Part shown: piece by piece, positions 16,436-25,782 of the stretch
Layout: the number at the start of each line of letters is the position of its first letter
Numbering within the stretch: position 1 is the first letter of the stretch
Assembly (NCBI GenBank): GCA_017553445.1
Contig: JAFZMD010000017.1
Location: 1-42,771, forward strand
Direction of reading: 5' to 3'
Origin: Methanobrevibacter sp.
GTDB lineage: Archaea > Methanobacteriota > Methanobacteria > Methanobacteriales > Methanobacteriaceae
Length of the DNA stretch: 42,771 nt
Notes under the pieces: model-generated
What the model was told of the DNA's origin: nothing
The model's database searches: none
The model's input: only the letters and a program-made list of their open reading frames with translations
Made by a program: the position numbers and the translations under genes

Positions 16436-19346
16436 TTGAAATTGTAACTTTGTTTGCCGCATTCAAACCATTATAAGTGGATGTTATAATGTATTCGCCG
16501 GCAATTAAGTTAATAGTCAACCTTGCAACACCGTCATCACCAGTGGTTTTTTGATAGAAAATACCATTGATGTTGAATGTTACAGTTTGACCCACATAAG
16601 GTTTTCCCTGACCGTCCAAAATCTTTGCCTCGAACTTGGATCCGTCCTTATAAGACATTTTCAAGTCATTTGTTTCCAAAACAGAAAGTACAGTAATAGT
16701 GTTTGATGCCCTTAAACCGTTATACTCTGCAGTAACTGTATATTTTCCTGGTGGCAGGTTGATGTTCATACCCATATAGCCTGAAGCATTTGTCTTTCTT
16801 TCATAGAATACCCCATTAATGTTTAACTTAACAACAACACCTTCACCAACAGGCTTTCCATCATCACCAAGTATCCTTAAAGTGTATTTGGACTCATTTC
16901 TGTAGTACTTTGTCAAATCATGGTTTTCAACAATTGAAGGTAGAACATTAATCACATTGGTGTACTTTTCTGTTGAATCCGGGTTTTCTGCAGTTAAAAT
17001 ATATGTTCCCGGAGGCAAATTGATGTTCATTTTTGCAACACCTTCATCATTAGTAGTTTTGGTGTAGAAAATACCGTTAATGTTGAATTTAACTTCAGTG
17101 TTTTTCATCAGATTGCCTTTGGTGTCCACAAATGTCGCATAGTACTGTGTTCCGTTTCTAAAGATTTTTGTAACATCACTACCTGAAACCGTAGATTTAA
17201 TCGTGATTGTTGAGTCCACTTTAATATCCTCATATTGACTGGTTACATTATAAATTCCACTATTTAAGTTAATGGCCATTGATGCCTGACCATTGCTGTC
17301 AGTAGTTCTGGTGTAAGGCTTACCATTAAGAACAATAGTCACCTCTTTACCGGCTAGAGGCATATTATTCTCTTTAACGGTTACGACAAACTTTTCAGGG
17401 CCTTTATAATATTTAGTTAAATCAGGAGCCCTAACATCTACTTTAACATCCTCAACAGTGAATTTGACTGAACTTGAAGTGGATGCCTTATGATTAACAT
17501 CCCCTCTGTAAGTAGCCTTTGCATCATAAGATCCAACAGCCAAATTATCTAAAGTGTAGCTTGCCTTGGCATCAGAAATTTTGCTAGCAGGATAATCCTT
17601 ACCATTAACATTAAATACAACATCGCCAGTAGCAGTTGATGGACTGACTGCAGCAGTCAATGTAACTGAATTATGGCTGTTTTTACTTGAAGACAAAGCA
17701 GTTTTACTAGTCAACTGATTAACAGTAACCCTGGCAGTAGTAGAAACATCTTTATAACTAACAGTAGCAATATAAGTATTTGCAGGTAGATTAATCGCTA
17801 TTGAAGCCTTACCATTACTGTCAGTAGTTTTAGGATAGTCAACACCATTAAGATTAATTTTTACATCAGCATTGGAAATAGGATTATTATTTTCAGTTAG
17901 AGTAATCTCTAATCTTTCAGGACCACCATAATCTTTAGTAACATTCGGAACATCTAAATTAATGGAAGATAATTTAATATTTTTAGATAATATAAGAGAA
18001 CCTTCATTATTATAAACCCCAATTGTAGTCTCTTCATTTGTATTTAAAATGAAAGAACCGCTACCATCACTTATTTTAACATTTTTAGGTTTGATAGTGC
18101 CTTTTGTAGCAGAAAGACCAACACTATAATCAGGCAACAAATGATTTAAATAAAGATTAAACTCAGTGTCACTTCCTTTAATCGCATTTCCATCACTGAT
18201 ATCCAATTTAATATAATAATCAGGACTCCAACCACCTAATAATGAATTAAAATCTGGATTATTTGAACCCCAGAAATTTCCATATAAATCCCGTATAGTA
18301 GTACTTAATAAAATTGCTTCAGACTTTTCAGCAACATTAGCATCAAAAATAGAGTATGTAATATTTAAATAAGTTGAAAAACCTCCAACATGATGAGCAT
18401 TTATAGCTCCACCATTATTTGATGCAGAATTATTAATAAATGAGGCTTTAATTGCATTTATTGAAGAACAATAAATTGCACCACCATCACTAGCATGATT
18501 ATTTAAAAATAGATTATTATTTTCCATATAAGTATGAGAAAGTGAATAAATTGCACCCCCCTTATTTAGTGCAGTATTAAATGTGAAATTATTAAAACAA
18601 CCAAAATCTAAATTACCCTTACAATAAATTGCACCACCATCTCCACGGTCTATTTCATCACACGAATTATTATGAAAAGTATTATAATCCCCCATATATA
18701 CATGTTGTGCCCATATTGCTCCACCTTCACTAGCAGAATTGTTTATAAATTTATTATTGTTACCTATTGATAATATTTGGCCAGAATTATAACTATCTAT
18801 GAAAACTGCACCACCATAACCACTATACTGATTGGTTCCATTACATTTATTATTATAAAAAGTATTATTATTTCCTATATTGAAACTATACTTTGAATGT
18901 ATTGCTGCACCACATCCAGTAGTATTTCCATTGATAAAATTAATATTGTCAACTCTTACATTTTCACCAAAAATATATAAAATAGAAGCTTTATTTACAC
19001 CATCAATTGTATGGCCTGCACCATTAATTGAAATTTCTTTATTGATTCTTACGCCAAAACGATAATCAGAATCTTTAGTTTCATCATAAGAATAATCATT
19101 TTCTAAAAATATTGTAGAACCTTCAGGAGCATCATCAATCTTTTTTTGCAATGAAGTAAAGCTTCCATCATCCTTAGTCTCTAAAACATTATCATCACTT
19201 AAAGATACACTTAAAGTATCCTCATTACTAACTAAATCGTTAGCACCACCATCTATTGTTTGATTTAAATCCTGTGTTGCTGATACACCAGCTATCGAAA
19301 CAAAAAATAAAATCAAACAAAGTAACATTAAAATCTTTCTTTTCAT
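16431..19346 (-). CDS. large adhesin-like surface protein C
   Basis: The start is set at the ATG at 19346, with GGGAG 7 bp upstream; an ATG at 19352 is too close to that site. The product is 971 residues: a signal peptide (ILMLLCLILFFVSIAGVSA), a shorter beta-helix region (about residues 55-340, units such as NNNLFLNNHASDGGAIYC), a linking domain with NFWGSNNPDFNSLL, then the Ig-like array from about residue 470. The array follows the same order as in A and B and ends KVTISS. It is transcribed first of the three but has its own promoter and terminator, so the three genes look like repeated single-gene units. Surface adhesion is the inferred role. Confidence 0.8.
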   Translation of the reverse strand: MKRKILMLLCLILFFVSIAGVSATQDLNQTIDGGANDLVSNEDTLSVSLSDDNVLETKDDGSFTSLQKKIDDAPEGSTIFLENDYSYDETKDSDYRFGVRINKEISINGAGHTIDGVNKASILYIFGENVRVDNINFINGNTTGCGAAIHSKYSFNIGNNNTFYNNKCNGTNQYSGYGGAVFIDSYNSGQILSIGNNNKFINNSASEGGAIWAQHVYMGDYNTFHNNSCDEIDRGDGGAIYCKGNLDFGCFNNFTFNTALNKGGAIYSLSHTYMENNNLFLNNHASDGGAIYCSSINAIKASFINNSASNNGGAINAHHVGGFSTYLNITYSIFDANVAEKSEAILLSTTIRDLYGNFWGSNNPDFNSLLGGWSPDYYIKLDISDGNAIKGSDTEFNLYLNHLLPDYSVGLSATKGTIKPKNVKISDGSGSFILNTNEETTIGVYNNEGSLILSKNIKLSSINLDVPNVTKDYGGPERLEITLTENNNPISNADVKINLNGVDYPKTTDSNGKASIAINLPANTYIATVSYKDVSTTARVTVNQLTSKTALSSSKNSHNSVTLTAAVSPSTATGDVVFNVNGKDYPASKISDAKASYTLDNLAVGSYDAKATYRGDVNHKASTSSSVKFTVEDVKVDVRAPDLTKYYKGPEKFVVTVKENNMPLAGKEVTIVLNGKPYTRTTDSNGQASMAINLNSGIYNVTSQYEDIKVDSTITIKSTVSGSDVTKIFRNGTQYYATFVDTKGNLMKNTEVKFNINGIFYTKTTNDEGVAKMNINLPPGTYILTAENPDSTEKYTNVINVLPSIVENHDLTKYYRNESKYTLRILGDDGKPVGEGVVVKLNINGVFYERKTNASGYMGMNINLPPGKYTVTAEYNGLRASNTITVLSVLETNDLKMSYKDGSKFEAKILDGQGKPYVGQTVTFNINGIFYQKTTGDDGVARLTINLIAGEYIITSTYNGLNAANKVTISS

Positions 19347-19414
19347 AAGCATTCTCCCATTTTAAACATTTTTTACTAATAGATGTCTAAAATATAGTTA
19401 AATTTTTATCAAAA

Positions 19415-19521
19415 GATGTATAAATATATGATGATTTTAAGCAAATCAGGATATTTTTTTCAGAAATTTTTAAAAATAAAAAAAGAATTAATAGATTTTA
19501 AAAAAATAGTGAATAATATTC
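19415..19521 (-). promoter_or_regulatory. promoter module of adhesin C
   Basis: The TATA block GATGTATAAATATAT (19415-19429) lies 69 bp before the chosen start. The upstream element GAATAATATTC lies at 19511-19521, 96 bp from the TATA block. Here the element follows pyrE rather than an adhesin gene, which ties it to the promoter and not to the preceding gene's end. Confidence 0.65.
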
Positions 19522-19540
19522 AAAAAATAAAATTAAGAAA

Positions 19541-19557
19541 ATGAGTTTAAAACTCAT
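19541..19557 (-). terminator. terminator of pyrE, overlapping its stop
   Basis: ATGAGTTT (19541-19548) and AAACTCAT (19550-19557) form a hairpin that includes the pyrE stop. The minus strand continues TTTCTTAATTTTATTTTTTG. Confidence 0.6.
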
Positions 19558-20068
19558 CAACTTTAATCAAAGACTCTAATGCAATTCCTTCTTTTTCAAA
19601 TGCTTCAATAGCTCCTTCCTGTCTGTCAACAACAACAAATGCTCTTGTCACATTTCCGCCGTTTTCCTGAATGGCTTTGATTGCTTTAAGTAGAGATCCT
19701 CCCGTGGTGGTTACATCCTCAACGACTATAACATTATCGCCGGAGTTCAATTCCCCTTCAATTAGTTTGGAGGTCCCATAACCTTTCTTTTCTTTTCTAA
19801 TCATCAATAAAGGAATTTTACTTTCAAGAGATACTGCTGTGGCTATTGGAACTGCTCCCAATGCAGGACCTGCCACTTTATCGATGTTATCTTCTGCAAT
19901 CAATTGTGTAATCAGCTTTGCAATTGTGGATAGGATTTCAGGTTCTGTAATGGCCTTTTTCATGTTGATGTAATAATCGCTCTTTTTGCCTGAGGATAAT
20001 GTGAAATCTCCCCTTAAAAAGACTTCATTTTCTTTTAATAGCCCAATCAGATATTCTTTAGATGTCAT
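19547..20068 (-). CDS. pyrE: orotate phosphoribosyltransferase
   Basis: A 173-residue enzyme of pyrimidine synthesis that joins orotate to PRPP to give orotidine 5'-phosphate. Key segments are [18 protein letters not shown] at the start, [14 protein letters not shown] in the middle, and the PRPP-binding signature [16 protein letters not shown] at about residues 114-130. Length fits the family. Its ATG overlaps the stop of the upstream PRC-barrel gene by one base (TAATG), so the two are co-translated. A terminator overlaps its stop. Confidence 0.9.
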   Translation of the reverse strand: MTSKEYLIGLLKENEVFLRGDFTLSSGKKSDYYINMKKAITEPEILSTIAKLITQLIAEDNIDKVAGPALGAVPIATAVSLESKIPLLMIRKEKKGYGTSKLIEGELNSGDNVIVVEDVTTTGGSLLKAIKAIQENGGNVTRAFVVVDRQEGAIEAFEKEGIALESLIKVDEF

Positions 20069-20295
20069 TAGATATCCTCATCACCTTTAAGTAAAATTTT
20101 ATCACCGACAGTTTTTACAAGTTCTACAGGTATGACATTTTCACTGTCACGGAACTGTTCTGAAATTCCTGCCTTTTTAATTACCAAATCAGTTATTTCA
20201 AAAGTATCTTCATCAAAAATAATTTCATTGACTTTCCCTATGACTTTAATGTTTCCGTCCAAAACTTCCTTGTTTATTATTTCCTTGAATCTCAT
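20068..20295 (-). CDS. PRC-barrel domain protein
   Basis: A 75-residue single-domain protein of the PRC-barrel fold, with [22 protein letters not shown] as its most typical stretch and a [15 protein letters not shown] end. Small archaeal PRC-barrel proteins are thought to bind RNA or partner proteins; the role here is unknown. AGGTGAT precedes the start. It is first in a two-gene unit with pyrE. A second PRC-barrel protein is encoded at 36524-36796. Confidence 0.75.
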   Translation of the reverse strand: MRFKEIINKEVLDGNIKVIGKVNEIIFDEDTFEITDLVIKKAGISEQFRDSENVIPVELVKTVGDKILLKGDEDI

Positions 20296-20373
20296 AAAAT
20301 CACCTTTTTTAAAAAAAATTATTATTAATATATTTGAACATTTAATTTAATATAGATTATGATAATCCATAAA

Positions 20374-21387
20374 TCATTTTAAAAAGTTATCTATCCAATA
20401 TTTCAATATTTTTCCCACATAATAGCTGTCACAGCCGCTTAAAATTGAATCTGATAATTTTAAAGCAACATTTTTGTCAAGCAAGCCATGGTGAACCTCA
20501 TCGAATAGATTCAGAATGGATGTTGCAATGGCAACATTTTCATCTTTTCGAGAATCAGTCTGCAGGCCACAAATAAAACTATGTTTATCTTGATTTAAGC
20601 TACCATAAAATTCATTGATATCCAATTTATATCGATTTAATCTAACCAAAACATGAGATTGTGAAGAGCGTGTAATCCAAACTTGCTTTTTTATCGCCAC
20701 ATGTATAGACTCAATGATACTTTTGGCAATCAGTTCACCTAACTTGGAATGCTTGCCCGCATTAGTTATTAAACTGTCCGAATCCAAATTTGAAGCGACA
20801 ATCAATCCGTCAGTACCTGTACCTGTTGCAAAATTATTGGAAAACTGGGAAGATATCTTTAAATTATTTAATGCAACACTTTTAGCCTCGCTGGCCACCA
20901 TAAAAGCTTCAGCCAATACATTGTCTTCCAATCTGGAGTTGATAAGTAAAATCGTATTGATTGTTCCCGGCTTGAACTGGCCGTTTTCCTCATAAAAAGA
21001 TGCATTATCCCCCGCACATACCGCATTGACTCGAACACCTGCCGTTGTAATGGCAGTGACTTCAAGATTTCTAAATTTTTTGGTGACAATAGATAAATTT
21101 TTCATTAAGGCTAAAGTTACAAGGCCTGATGATTTTGATGGATTGAAATTATAATCATTACATAAATCAACCAAATAATCACATAAATCATGATTTTCCA
21201 AATAATCAATGTTTTGTTGAGAGAGATGATGATTGAAAACAAATTCCAAATCATTTTTTAATCCGCCATTCAACACTGAATTGGAAAGAACATTTCTTTT
21301 AGGGTTGAATTTAATAAAAATAGAGTCTTTTAAATAATACACTTCATCTGAAGTTGAAGTCTTAAAAATAAGTCGGTCATTATACAT
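20374..21387 (-). CDS. cbiZ: adenosylcobinamide amidohydrolase (CbiZ)
   Basis: A 337-residue protein whose middle matches CbiZ: TAGVRVNAVCAGDNASF, then GTINTILLINSRL, EAKSVALNNL, and the signature FATGTGTDGLIVAS followed by AGKHSKLGELIAKSI. CbiZ removes the aminopropanol side chain from adenosylcobinamide to give adenosylcobyric acid, which lets archaea salvage cobinamide. About 80 residues precede the core, and a further segment follows it. No ribosome binding site lies before the ATG; instead the start follows directly on the T-run after the thermosome gene. This suggests a leaderless transcript or read-through. Confidence 0.85.
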   Translation of the reverse strand: MYNDRLIFKTSTSDEVYYLKDSIFIKFNPKRNVLSNSVLNGGLKNDLEFVFNHHLSQQNIDYLENHDLCDYLVDLCNDYNFNPSKSSGLVTLALMKNLSIVTKKFRNLEVTAITTAGVRVNAVCAGDNASFYEENGQFKPGTINTILLINSRLEDNVLAEAFMVASEAKSVALNNLKISSQFSNNFATGTGTDGLIVASNLDSDSLITNAGKHSKLGELIAKSIIESIHVAIKKQVWITRSSQSHVLVRLNRYKLDINEFYGSLNQDKHSFICGLQTDSRKDENVAIATSILNLFDEVHHGLLDKNVALKLSDSILSGCDSYYVGKILKYWIDNFLK

Positions 21388-21395
21388 AAAAATAA

Positions 21396-21424
21396 AAAAA
21401 AGAGATGTAAATTAAATTTACATC
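21396..21424 (-). terminator. terminator of the thermosome gene, possible cbiZ promoter element
   Basis: GATGTAAAT (21404-21412) pairs with ATTTACATC (21416-21424). On the minus strand the hairpin contains the stop codon and is followed by CTCTTTTTTTT. The central TTTAATTT is centred about 26 bp before the cbiZ ATG, where a TATA box of a leaderless mRNA would be. Confidence 0.65.
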
Positions 21425-23028
21425 ATTGGAGGCATACCACCCATACCAGGATCCATTGGCATGTCGTCTGCTCCACCAGTGGATGCGATTACATCATCGA
21501 TTCTTAAAATCATTTCAGCTGCTTCAGATGCAGATTGGATAGCTTGTTTTTTGACACGTTTAGGTTCAATTACACCAGCTTCTTTCATGTCTGCTACTTC
21601 ACCAGAGAATACATCTAATCCCATGTAGAATGAGTCTTCTTGAGCAGCTCTTAAATCTACTAAGCAGTCAATGCTGTCTAAACCTGCGTTTTCAGCCAAG
21701 GTTTTTGGTACAATTTCTAAAGCCTCTGCAAATGCATTTACAGCTAATTGTTCTCTTCCAGAGATGGATTCTGCGTAATCTTTGAGTTTTTTAGCCATAG
21801 CGATTTCAGGTGCACCTCCACCAGCTACAACTTGGTCATCTTCAACAGTAGCTGCTACTACACCAATTGCGTCTTCAATAGCTCTTACGATTTCGTCAAC
21901 GATGTGTTTGGTACTTCCTCTTACGAATAAAGTTACGGATTTAGCTGCACTGCATTCTTCAACAAAAATCATGTCTTCACCGGAGATTTTTCTTTCTTCA
22001 ACGATACCAGCTTCACCTAAATCATCAGCGGTTAAGTCATCTAAGTTGGTAACAACGGTAGCACCGGTAGCTCTGGATAATTTTTCAATGTCTGATTTTT
22101 TAACTCTTCTTACAGCCATGATTCCAGATTTGGATAAGTAGTGTTGTGCTAAGTCATCGATACCTTTTTGTGCGAACAATACGTTAGCACCGGAATCCGC
22201 GATTTTTTGAACCATGTCTTTAATCATGCTTTCTTCTTTTTCAATGAATGCTTGCATTTGAGCAGGGTCAGTGATTGTGATTTGAGCATCCATTTCAGTT
22301 TCTTTAGCTTCAATAGCTGAGTTAATAAGAGCGATTTTTGCATCTTTGATTTCAGATGGCATACCAGGATGTACTTTTTCTTTGTCTATGATTACTCCTT
22401 CAACTAAGTTGGATTCTTCGACAACAGCACCGTCTTTTTTCTCGATTTTGATGTTGTCAGTGTCAACTACTTTTCCATCAGCTACTTTTTGTACTGCTTC
22501 TACGATTAATTTTGCTAATGGTTCACGTGCTGCTTCGGTTCCTTTACCAGTCATAGCAGTCATAGCTACTTTGGTTAAAGTTTCAGTGTCAACTTTATCG
22601 ATTGCAATTTCATCCAAGATTGCTTGAGCTTTTTCAGCTGCTTTTCTGTATCCCATTGCAATGATAGTTGGGTGAATGTCTGAGTCTAATAAGCTTTCTG
22701 ATTTTTTTAATAATTCACCAGCAATGATTACTGCAGTAGTAGTTCCGTCTCCAACTTCGTCTTCTTGGGTTTTTGCTACTTCTACAAGCATTTTTGCTGC
22801 AGGATGTTCAATATCCATTTCTTTTAAAATAGTTACTCCATCGTTGGTTACAACAATGTCTCCGAGACCGTCTACTAACATTTTGTCCATTCCTTTTGGA
22901 CCTAAAGTAGTTCTTACAGTTTCAGCCAATACTTTACCGGCTAAAATGTTGTTTCTTTGTGCGTCTCTACCGATGGATCTGTTAGTTCCTTCAGGTAAGA
23001 TAAAAATTGGTTGTCCACCTTGTGCCAT
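21418..23028 (-). CDS. thermosome (group II chaperonin) subunit
   Basis: A 536-residue chaperonin subunit. ATP-binding and hydrolysis motifs are intact: [26 protein letters not shown] and the catalytic GDGTTTAVI near residues 93-101. The C-terminal part has [16 protein letters not shown], and the flexible tail ends GMGGMPPMM. Sixteen or so such subunits form a double ring that folds proteins in the cytosol. Codon use differs slightly from neighbouring genes, as expected for high expression. The start follows GGTGAT at usual spacing. A long leader of about 90 nt runs from the TATA box near 23147. Confidence 0.95.
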   Translation of the reverse strand: MAQGGQPIFILPEGTNRSIGRDAQRNNILAGKVLAETVRTTLGPKGMDKMLVDGLGDIVVTNDGVTILKEMDIEHPAAKMLVEVAKTQEDEVGDGTTTAVIIAGELLKKSESLLDSDIHPTIIAMGYRKAAEKAQAILDEIAIDKVDTETLTKVAMTAMTGKGTEAAREPLAKLIVEAVQKVADGKVVDTDNIKIEKKDGAVVEESNLVEGVIIDKEKVHPGMPSEIKDAKIALINSAIEAKETEMDAQITITDPAQMQAFIEKEESMIKDMVQKIADSGANVLFAQKGIDDLAQHYLSKSGIMAVRRVKKSDIEKLSRATGATVVTNLDDLTADDLGEAGIVEERKISGEDMIFVEECSAAKSVTLFVRGSTKHIVDEIVRAIEDAIGVVAATVEDDQVVAGGGAPEIAMAKKLKDYAESISGREQLAVNAFAEALEIVPKTLAENAGLDSIDCLVDLRAAQEDSFYMGLDVFSGEVADMKEAGVIEPKRVKKQAIQSASEAAEMILRIDDVIASTGGADDMPMDPGMGGMPPMM

Positions 23029-23142
23029 TAATAATCACCTTTTTTTAATTTTATAAAATAATTAGATCAGTTTAATTATCAACATGAGAAAATAAGTTTT
23101 TAGTGTTGAATAAACCTTTCTACATATAACATGAGTTTAAGG

Positions 23143-23151
23143 TTATATAAA
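23143..23151 (-). promoter_or_regulatory. TATA box of the thermosome gene
   Basis: The minus strand reads AAGTATTTATATAACC here, a good archaeal TATA box. Transcription would start near 23120, giving a leader of about 90 nt. No clear heat-shock operator could be assigned. Confidence 0.5.
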
Positions 23152-23241
23152 TACTTTACTATTTAGTGTACTTTTGTAAGAAAAAGAAAAAATATTAAAA
23201 TACTGAGATAAAAAAAGAAATGGAAAATAGATAAAAAATAT

Positions 23242-24492
23242 TTATCTATGTTGCTTTTTCTCTAATTTAAATGGAGGAGTCATTTCAATGGTTTCATATG
23301 AATCCTGTTCTTCCTGAAGTTCATTGAAGAATGCATTGATTTCTTCCAACCTTTTAATCTTATCGTTTTTACGGATTAATTCATTTTGAAGATTGATGAA
23401 CTCTTCACGTGAAACAGTCTGTTCTTTTAGATATTTAAGCTCATTATCTTTTGCAATAATCTCATTTTGAAGTTGGTTTTGCAAGTTGACATAATCAGCT
23501 TTAGGAACACTTTGTTCCTTGAGATATTTCAATTCGCTTTCACGGACGGATATTTCACTTTCAAGATAATTTTGAAGACTTACATATTCTTCACGAGGGA
23601 TTGAATTTTCTTTCAATGCATTGATTTCACGATCCATTGCAGCAACTTCATTTTCCAATAATAGTTTAAGATCGTCATAATCTTCTTTTGGGATAGATCT
23701 TTCTTTCAGCAAGGTAATTTCACTATCCATAGCTGAAATTTCACTTTCAAATTGTGCCTGCAAATTCTCATAATCCTGTTTCGGGATAGACTGTTCTTTT
23801 AAATCCTTGAACTGATTATCCATGGCAGCAATTTCATTTTCAAATTGTGCTTTTAGATTCTCATAATCCTGTTTCGGGATAGACTGTTCTTTTAACAGGT
23901 TAAACTGATTATCTATAGCTGTGATTTCATTTTCTTTTTGCTGGATTTCCCTATTTTTAAATTCAATTTGCTTTTCAAGCTCCATTATTTCCTGCTGAGC
24001 GCCAGCATCATTTTCAAGCTTGATAACCTGTATCTTATAGTCATCTATAGTTCTTGAAAGATTATTTATTTGAGCATCCTTTTCAGCAATGCTTTTATAA
24101 GATTCATTTAATCTCTCATTAACTTCAGACAATTCGTTCTTCTTATATTCTCTTAATTGTTCTGCAAAATAAGTTTTAATTTCATCCAAAGAGTTATTTA
24201 CATAATCAAGTTCATAAATCCTGTCTTCTTGATTTTTAATTAATAAATCTTTTTCTTCCAGTTGGCTTTTTAGTTGATTTACTTCTTCTTCAGTTTTAAA
24301 CTTGATGACAGAAACTTCTTTTTCTTTGTCGACAATGTCTTGTTCGAGCTCTCGAATGCGTGAAGCAGAATTATCATTGGCCTTTTCCACTTCCAATTGC
24401 GTTAAATCGAATTTGAGTTTATTGAGCTCCAATAAACAAGATCTGACTAAAGACTGTAAAGCCTCTTTCTCAGCATCTATTCCATATTCCAT
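23242..24492 (-). CDS. coiled-coil protein with six 31-residue repeats
   Basis: A 416-residue protein that is almost entirely charged coiled coil, with no signal peptide or membrane segment. Residues about 20-195 are irregular coiled coil. From about residue 199 to 384 there are six units of exactly 31 residues, each opening with LKEQSIPK-like sequence; the Ile/Val-Pro pair or its position falls at residues 204-206, 235-237 and so on (the last unit has Val-Ser). The proline at a fixed place would break the helix once per unit. I do not recognise a family. It could be a structural or scaffold protein. It follows the thermosome promoter region on the same strand and seems to be transcribed alone. 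Confidence 0.65.
   Translation of the reverse strand: MEYGIDAEKEALQSLVRSCLLELNKLKFDLTQLEVEKANDNSASRIRELEQDIVDKEKEVSVIKFKTEEEVNQLKSQLEEKDLLIKNQEDRIYELDYVNNSLDEIKTYFAEQLREYKKNELSEVNERLNESYKSIAEKDAQINNLSRTIDDYKIQVIKLENDAGAQQEIMELEKQIEFKNREIQQKENEITAIDNQFNLLKEQSIPKQDYENLKAQFENEIAAMDNQFKDLKEQSIPKQDYENLQAQFESEISAMDSEITLLKERSIPKEDYDDLKLLLENEVAAMDREINALKENSIPREEYVSLQNYLESEISVRESELKYLKEQSVPKADYVNLQNQLQNEIIAKDNELKYLKEQTVSREEFINLQNELIRKNDKIKRLEEINAFFNELQEEQDSYETIEMTPPFKLEKKQHR
23341..23898 (-). repeat. six 93-bp in-frame tandem repeats
   Basis: The 31-residue units of the coiled-coil protein correspond to 93-bp DNA repeats. The units nearest the middle (first and second) are most alike in DNA, the later ones more diverged, which suggests expansion by unequal crossing-over or slippage. 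Confidence 0.8.
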
Positions 24493-24539
24493 TTCTATCC
24501 CTTAACTTAAAATTTATCTCAATATTGAAATATGCATAT

Positions 24540-24566
24540 GATAATTTTTCAGATTTCAAAATTATC
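24540..24566. promoter_or_regulatory. inverted repeat before the coiled-coil gene
   Basis: GATAATTTT (24540-24548) and AAAATTATC (24558-24566) are perfect complements with a 9-base gap. They lie about 50 bp before the start at 24492, so could be an operator or a hairpin in the leader. Nothing else is seen between 24493 and 24723 apart from AT-rich spacer. Confidence 0.35.
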
Positions 24567-24723
24567 TTATACCATACACTATAATTATCTAATATTAAAT
24601 ATTGATGTCATACTATTTAAATTAAACCCTTAAATAAACCAAAAATAGAAACTAAAAAGATATAGAAACCAGTTGAAAAATATAGAAAAAAATAGAAAAA
24701 ATAAAAAAAATAAATGAGTTAAA

Positions 24724-25773
24724 TTAGAGTATTCTCTCATTAATTAACTCTGCATTCAAGACTGATGCTCCAGCAGCACCACGAATAGTATTATGTCCAA
24801 CAAGAACATATTTAAAACTATTATCAAAAGCTTGGTCTTTTCTTAACCTACCAACAGTAACAGACATACCATTACCGGCATTTCTGTCCATTCTTGGCTG
24901 AGGCCTGTCTGATTCTTCTTTGACAATTACCGGATTTTCAGGTGCTGAGAATAAATTTAATTCTTGAGGCAAAGCTTTGAAATTTGCCATTTTATCTTTC
25001 ACATCAGCAATGTCAAAGTCATCATCCAACTCAATAAATACTGCCTCAGTATGACCATCAATTACAGGAACCCTATGACATGAAGCACTTAATTTGAAAT
25101 TTGCATTATTAACTTTTTCACCATCAAAAGACCCCAATAAGTGTAAGGTTTCAGATTCCATCTTCTCTTCCTCACTGCCAATGTAAGGAACGAGATTATC
25201 AACAATAGCCATTGATGGAACACCATTATAACCTGCACCAGACACTGCCTGCATGGTTGATACCCTTATTGCATCAACATTAAAATTATCGACAATAGGT
25301 TTTAATGTCAAAGTTAAAGCAATAGTTGAACAGTTAGGATTGGTTACAATGAATCCGTCCCAATTATTTTCCTTTTGCTGAGCATCAATCATGTCTAAGA
25401 ACTCAGGATTAACTTCAGGAATTACCAAAGGAATATTTTTCTTCATCCTATGAGCACTGGCATTACTTGCAACAACATAATCTTTTGCAAAGTCTTTTTC
25501 CACTTTAGCTGCAAATTCAGTAGGAAGTGAAGAAAACACAATATCTACATCATTATCCATATCATCAGGATTTGTCTCACATACAACTATGTCTTTTACG
25601 GACTCAGGCATTTCATCATTGAGATACCATGTGGTGGCATCTTCATATCTTTTGCCTGCAGAACGTGAAGAGGCTGCAAGAGCTGTGAGCTCAAAATCAG
25701 GATGCTTATCTAACAATTGAATAAATCTTTGACCTACCATTCCGGTAGCACCAAGTACACCAACATTTACCAT
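24724..25773 (-). CDS. asd: aspartate-semialdehyde dehydrogenase
   Basis: The ATG at 25773 follows AGGTG at good spacing; the frame extends three codons further to a GTG without its own site. The 349-residue enzyme reduces aspartyl phosphate to aspartate semialdehyde with NADPH. It has the nucleotide-binding GATGMVGQRF at the start, the catalytic cysteine in NPNCSTIALTL, and the base histidine in ASCHRVPVIDGHTE. Its length and motifs fit the archaeal type. It is last of the lysC-dapA-dapB-asd unit, 9 bp after dapB. Confidence 0.92.
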   Translation of the reverse strand: MVNVGVLGATGMVGQRFIQLLDKHPDFELTALAASSRSAGKRYEDATTWYLNDEMPESVKDIVVCETNPDDMDNDVDIVFSSLPTEFAAKVEKDFAKDYVVASNASAHRMKKNIPLVIPEVNPEFLDMIDAQQKENNWDGFIVTNPNCSTIALTLTLKPIVDNFNVDAIRVSTMQAVSGAGYNGVPSMAIVDNLVPYIGSEEEKMESETLHLLGSFDGEKVNNANFKLSASCHRVPVIDGHTEAVFIELDDDFDIADVKDKMANFKALPQELNLFSAPENPVIVKEESDRPQPRMDRNAGNGMSVTVGRLRKDQAFDNSFKYVLVGHNTIRGAAGASVLNAELINERIL

Positions 25774-25782
25774 GAAAAACAC

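Noticed and set aside
21748..23056. Several plus-strand open frames opposite the thermosome gene
   Set aside because: Biased codon use of the highly expressed chaperonin keeps the opposite strand free of stops; none has a start signal.
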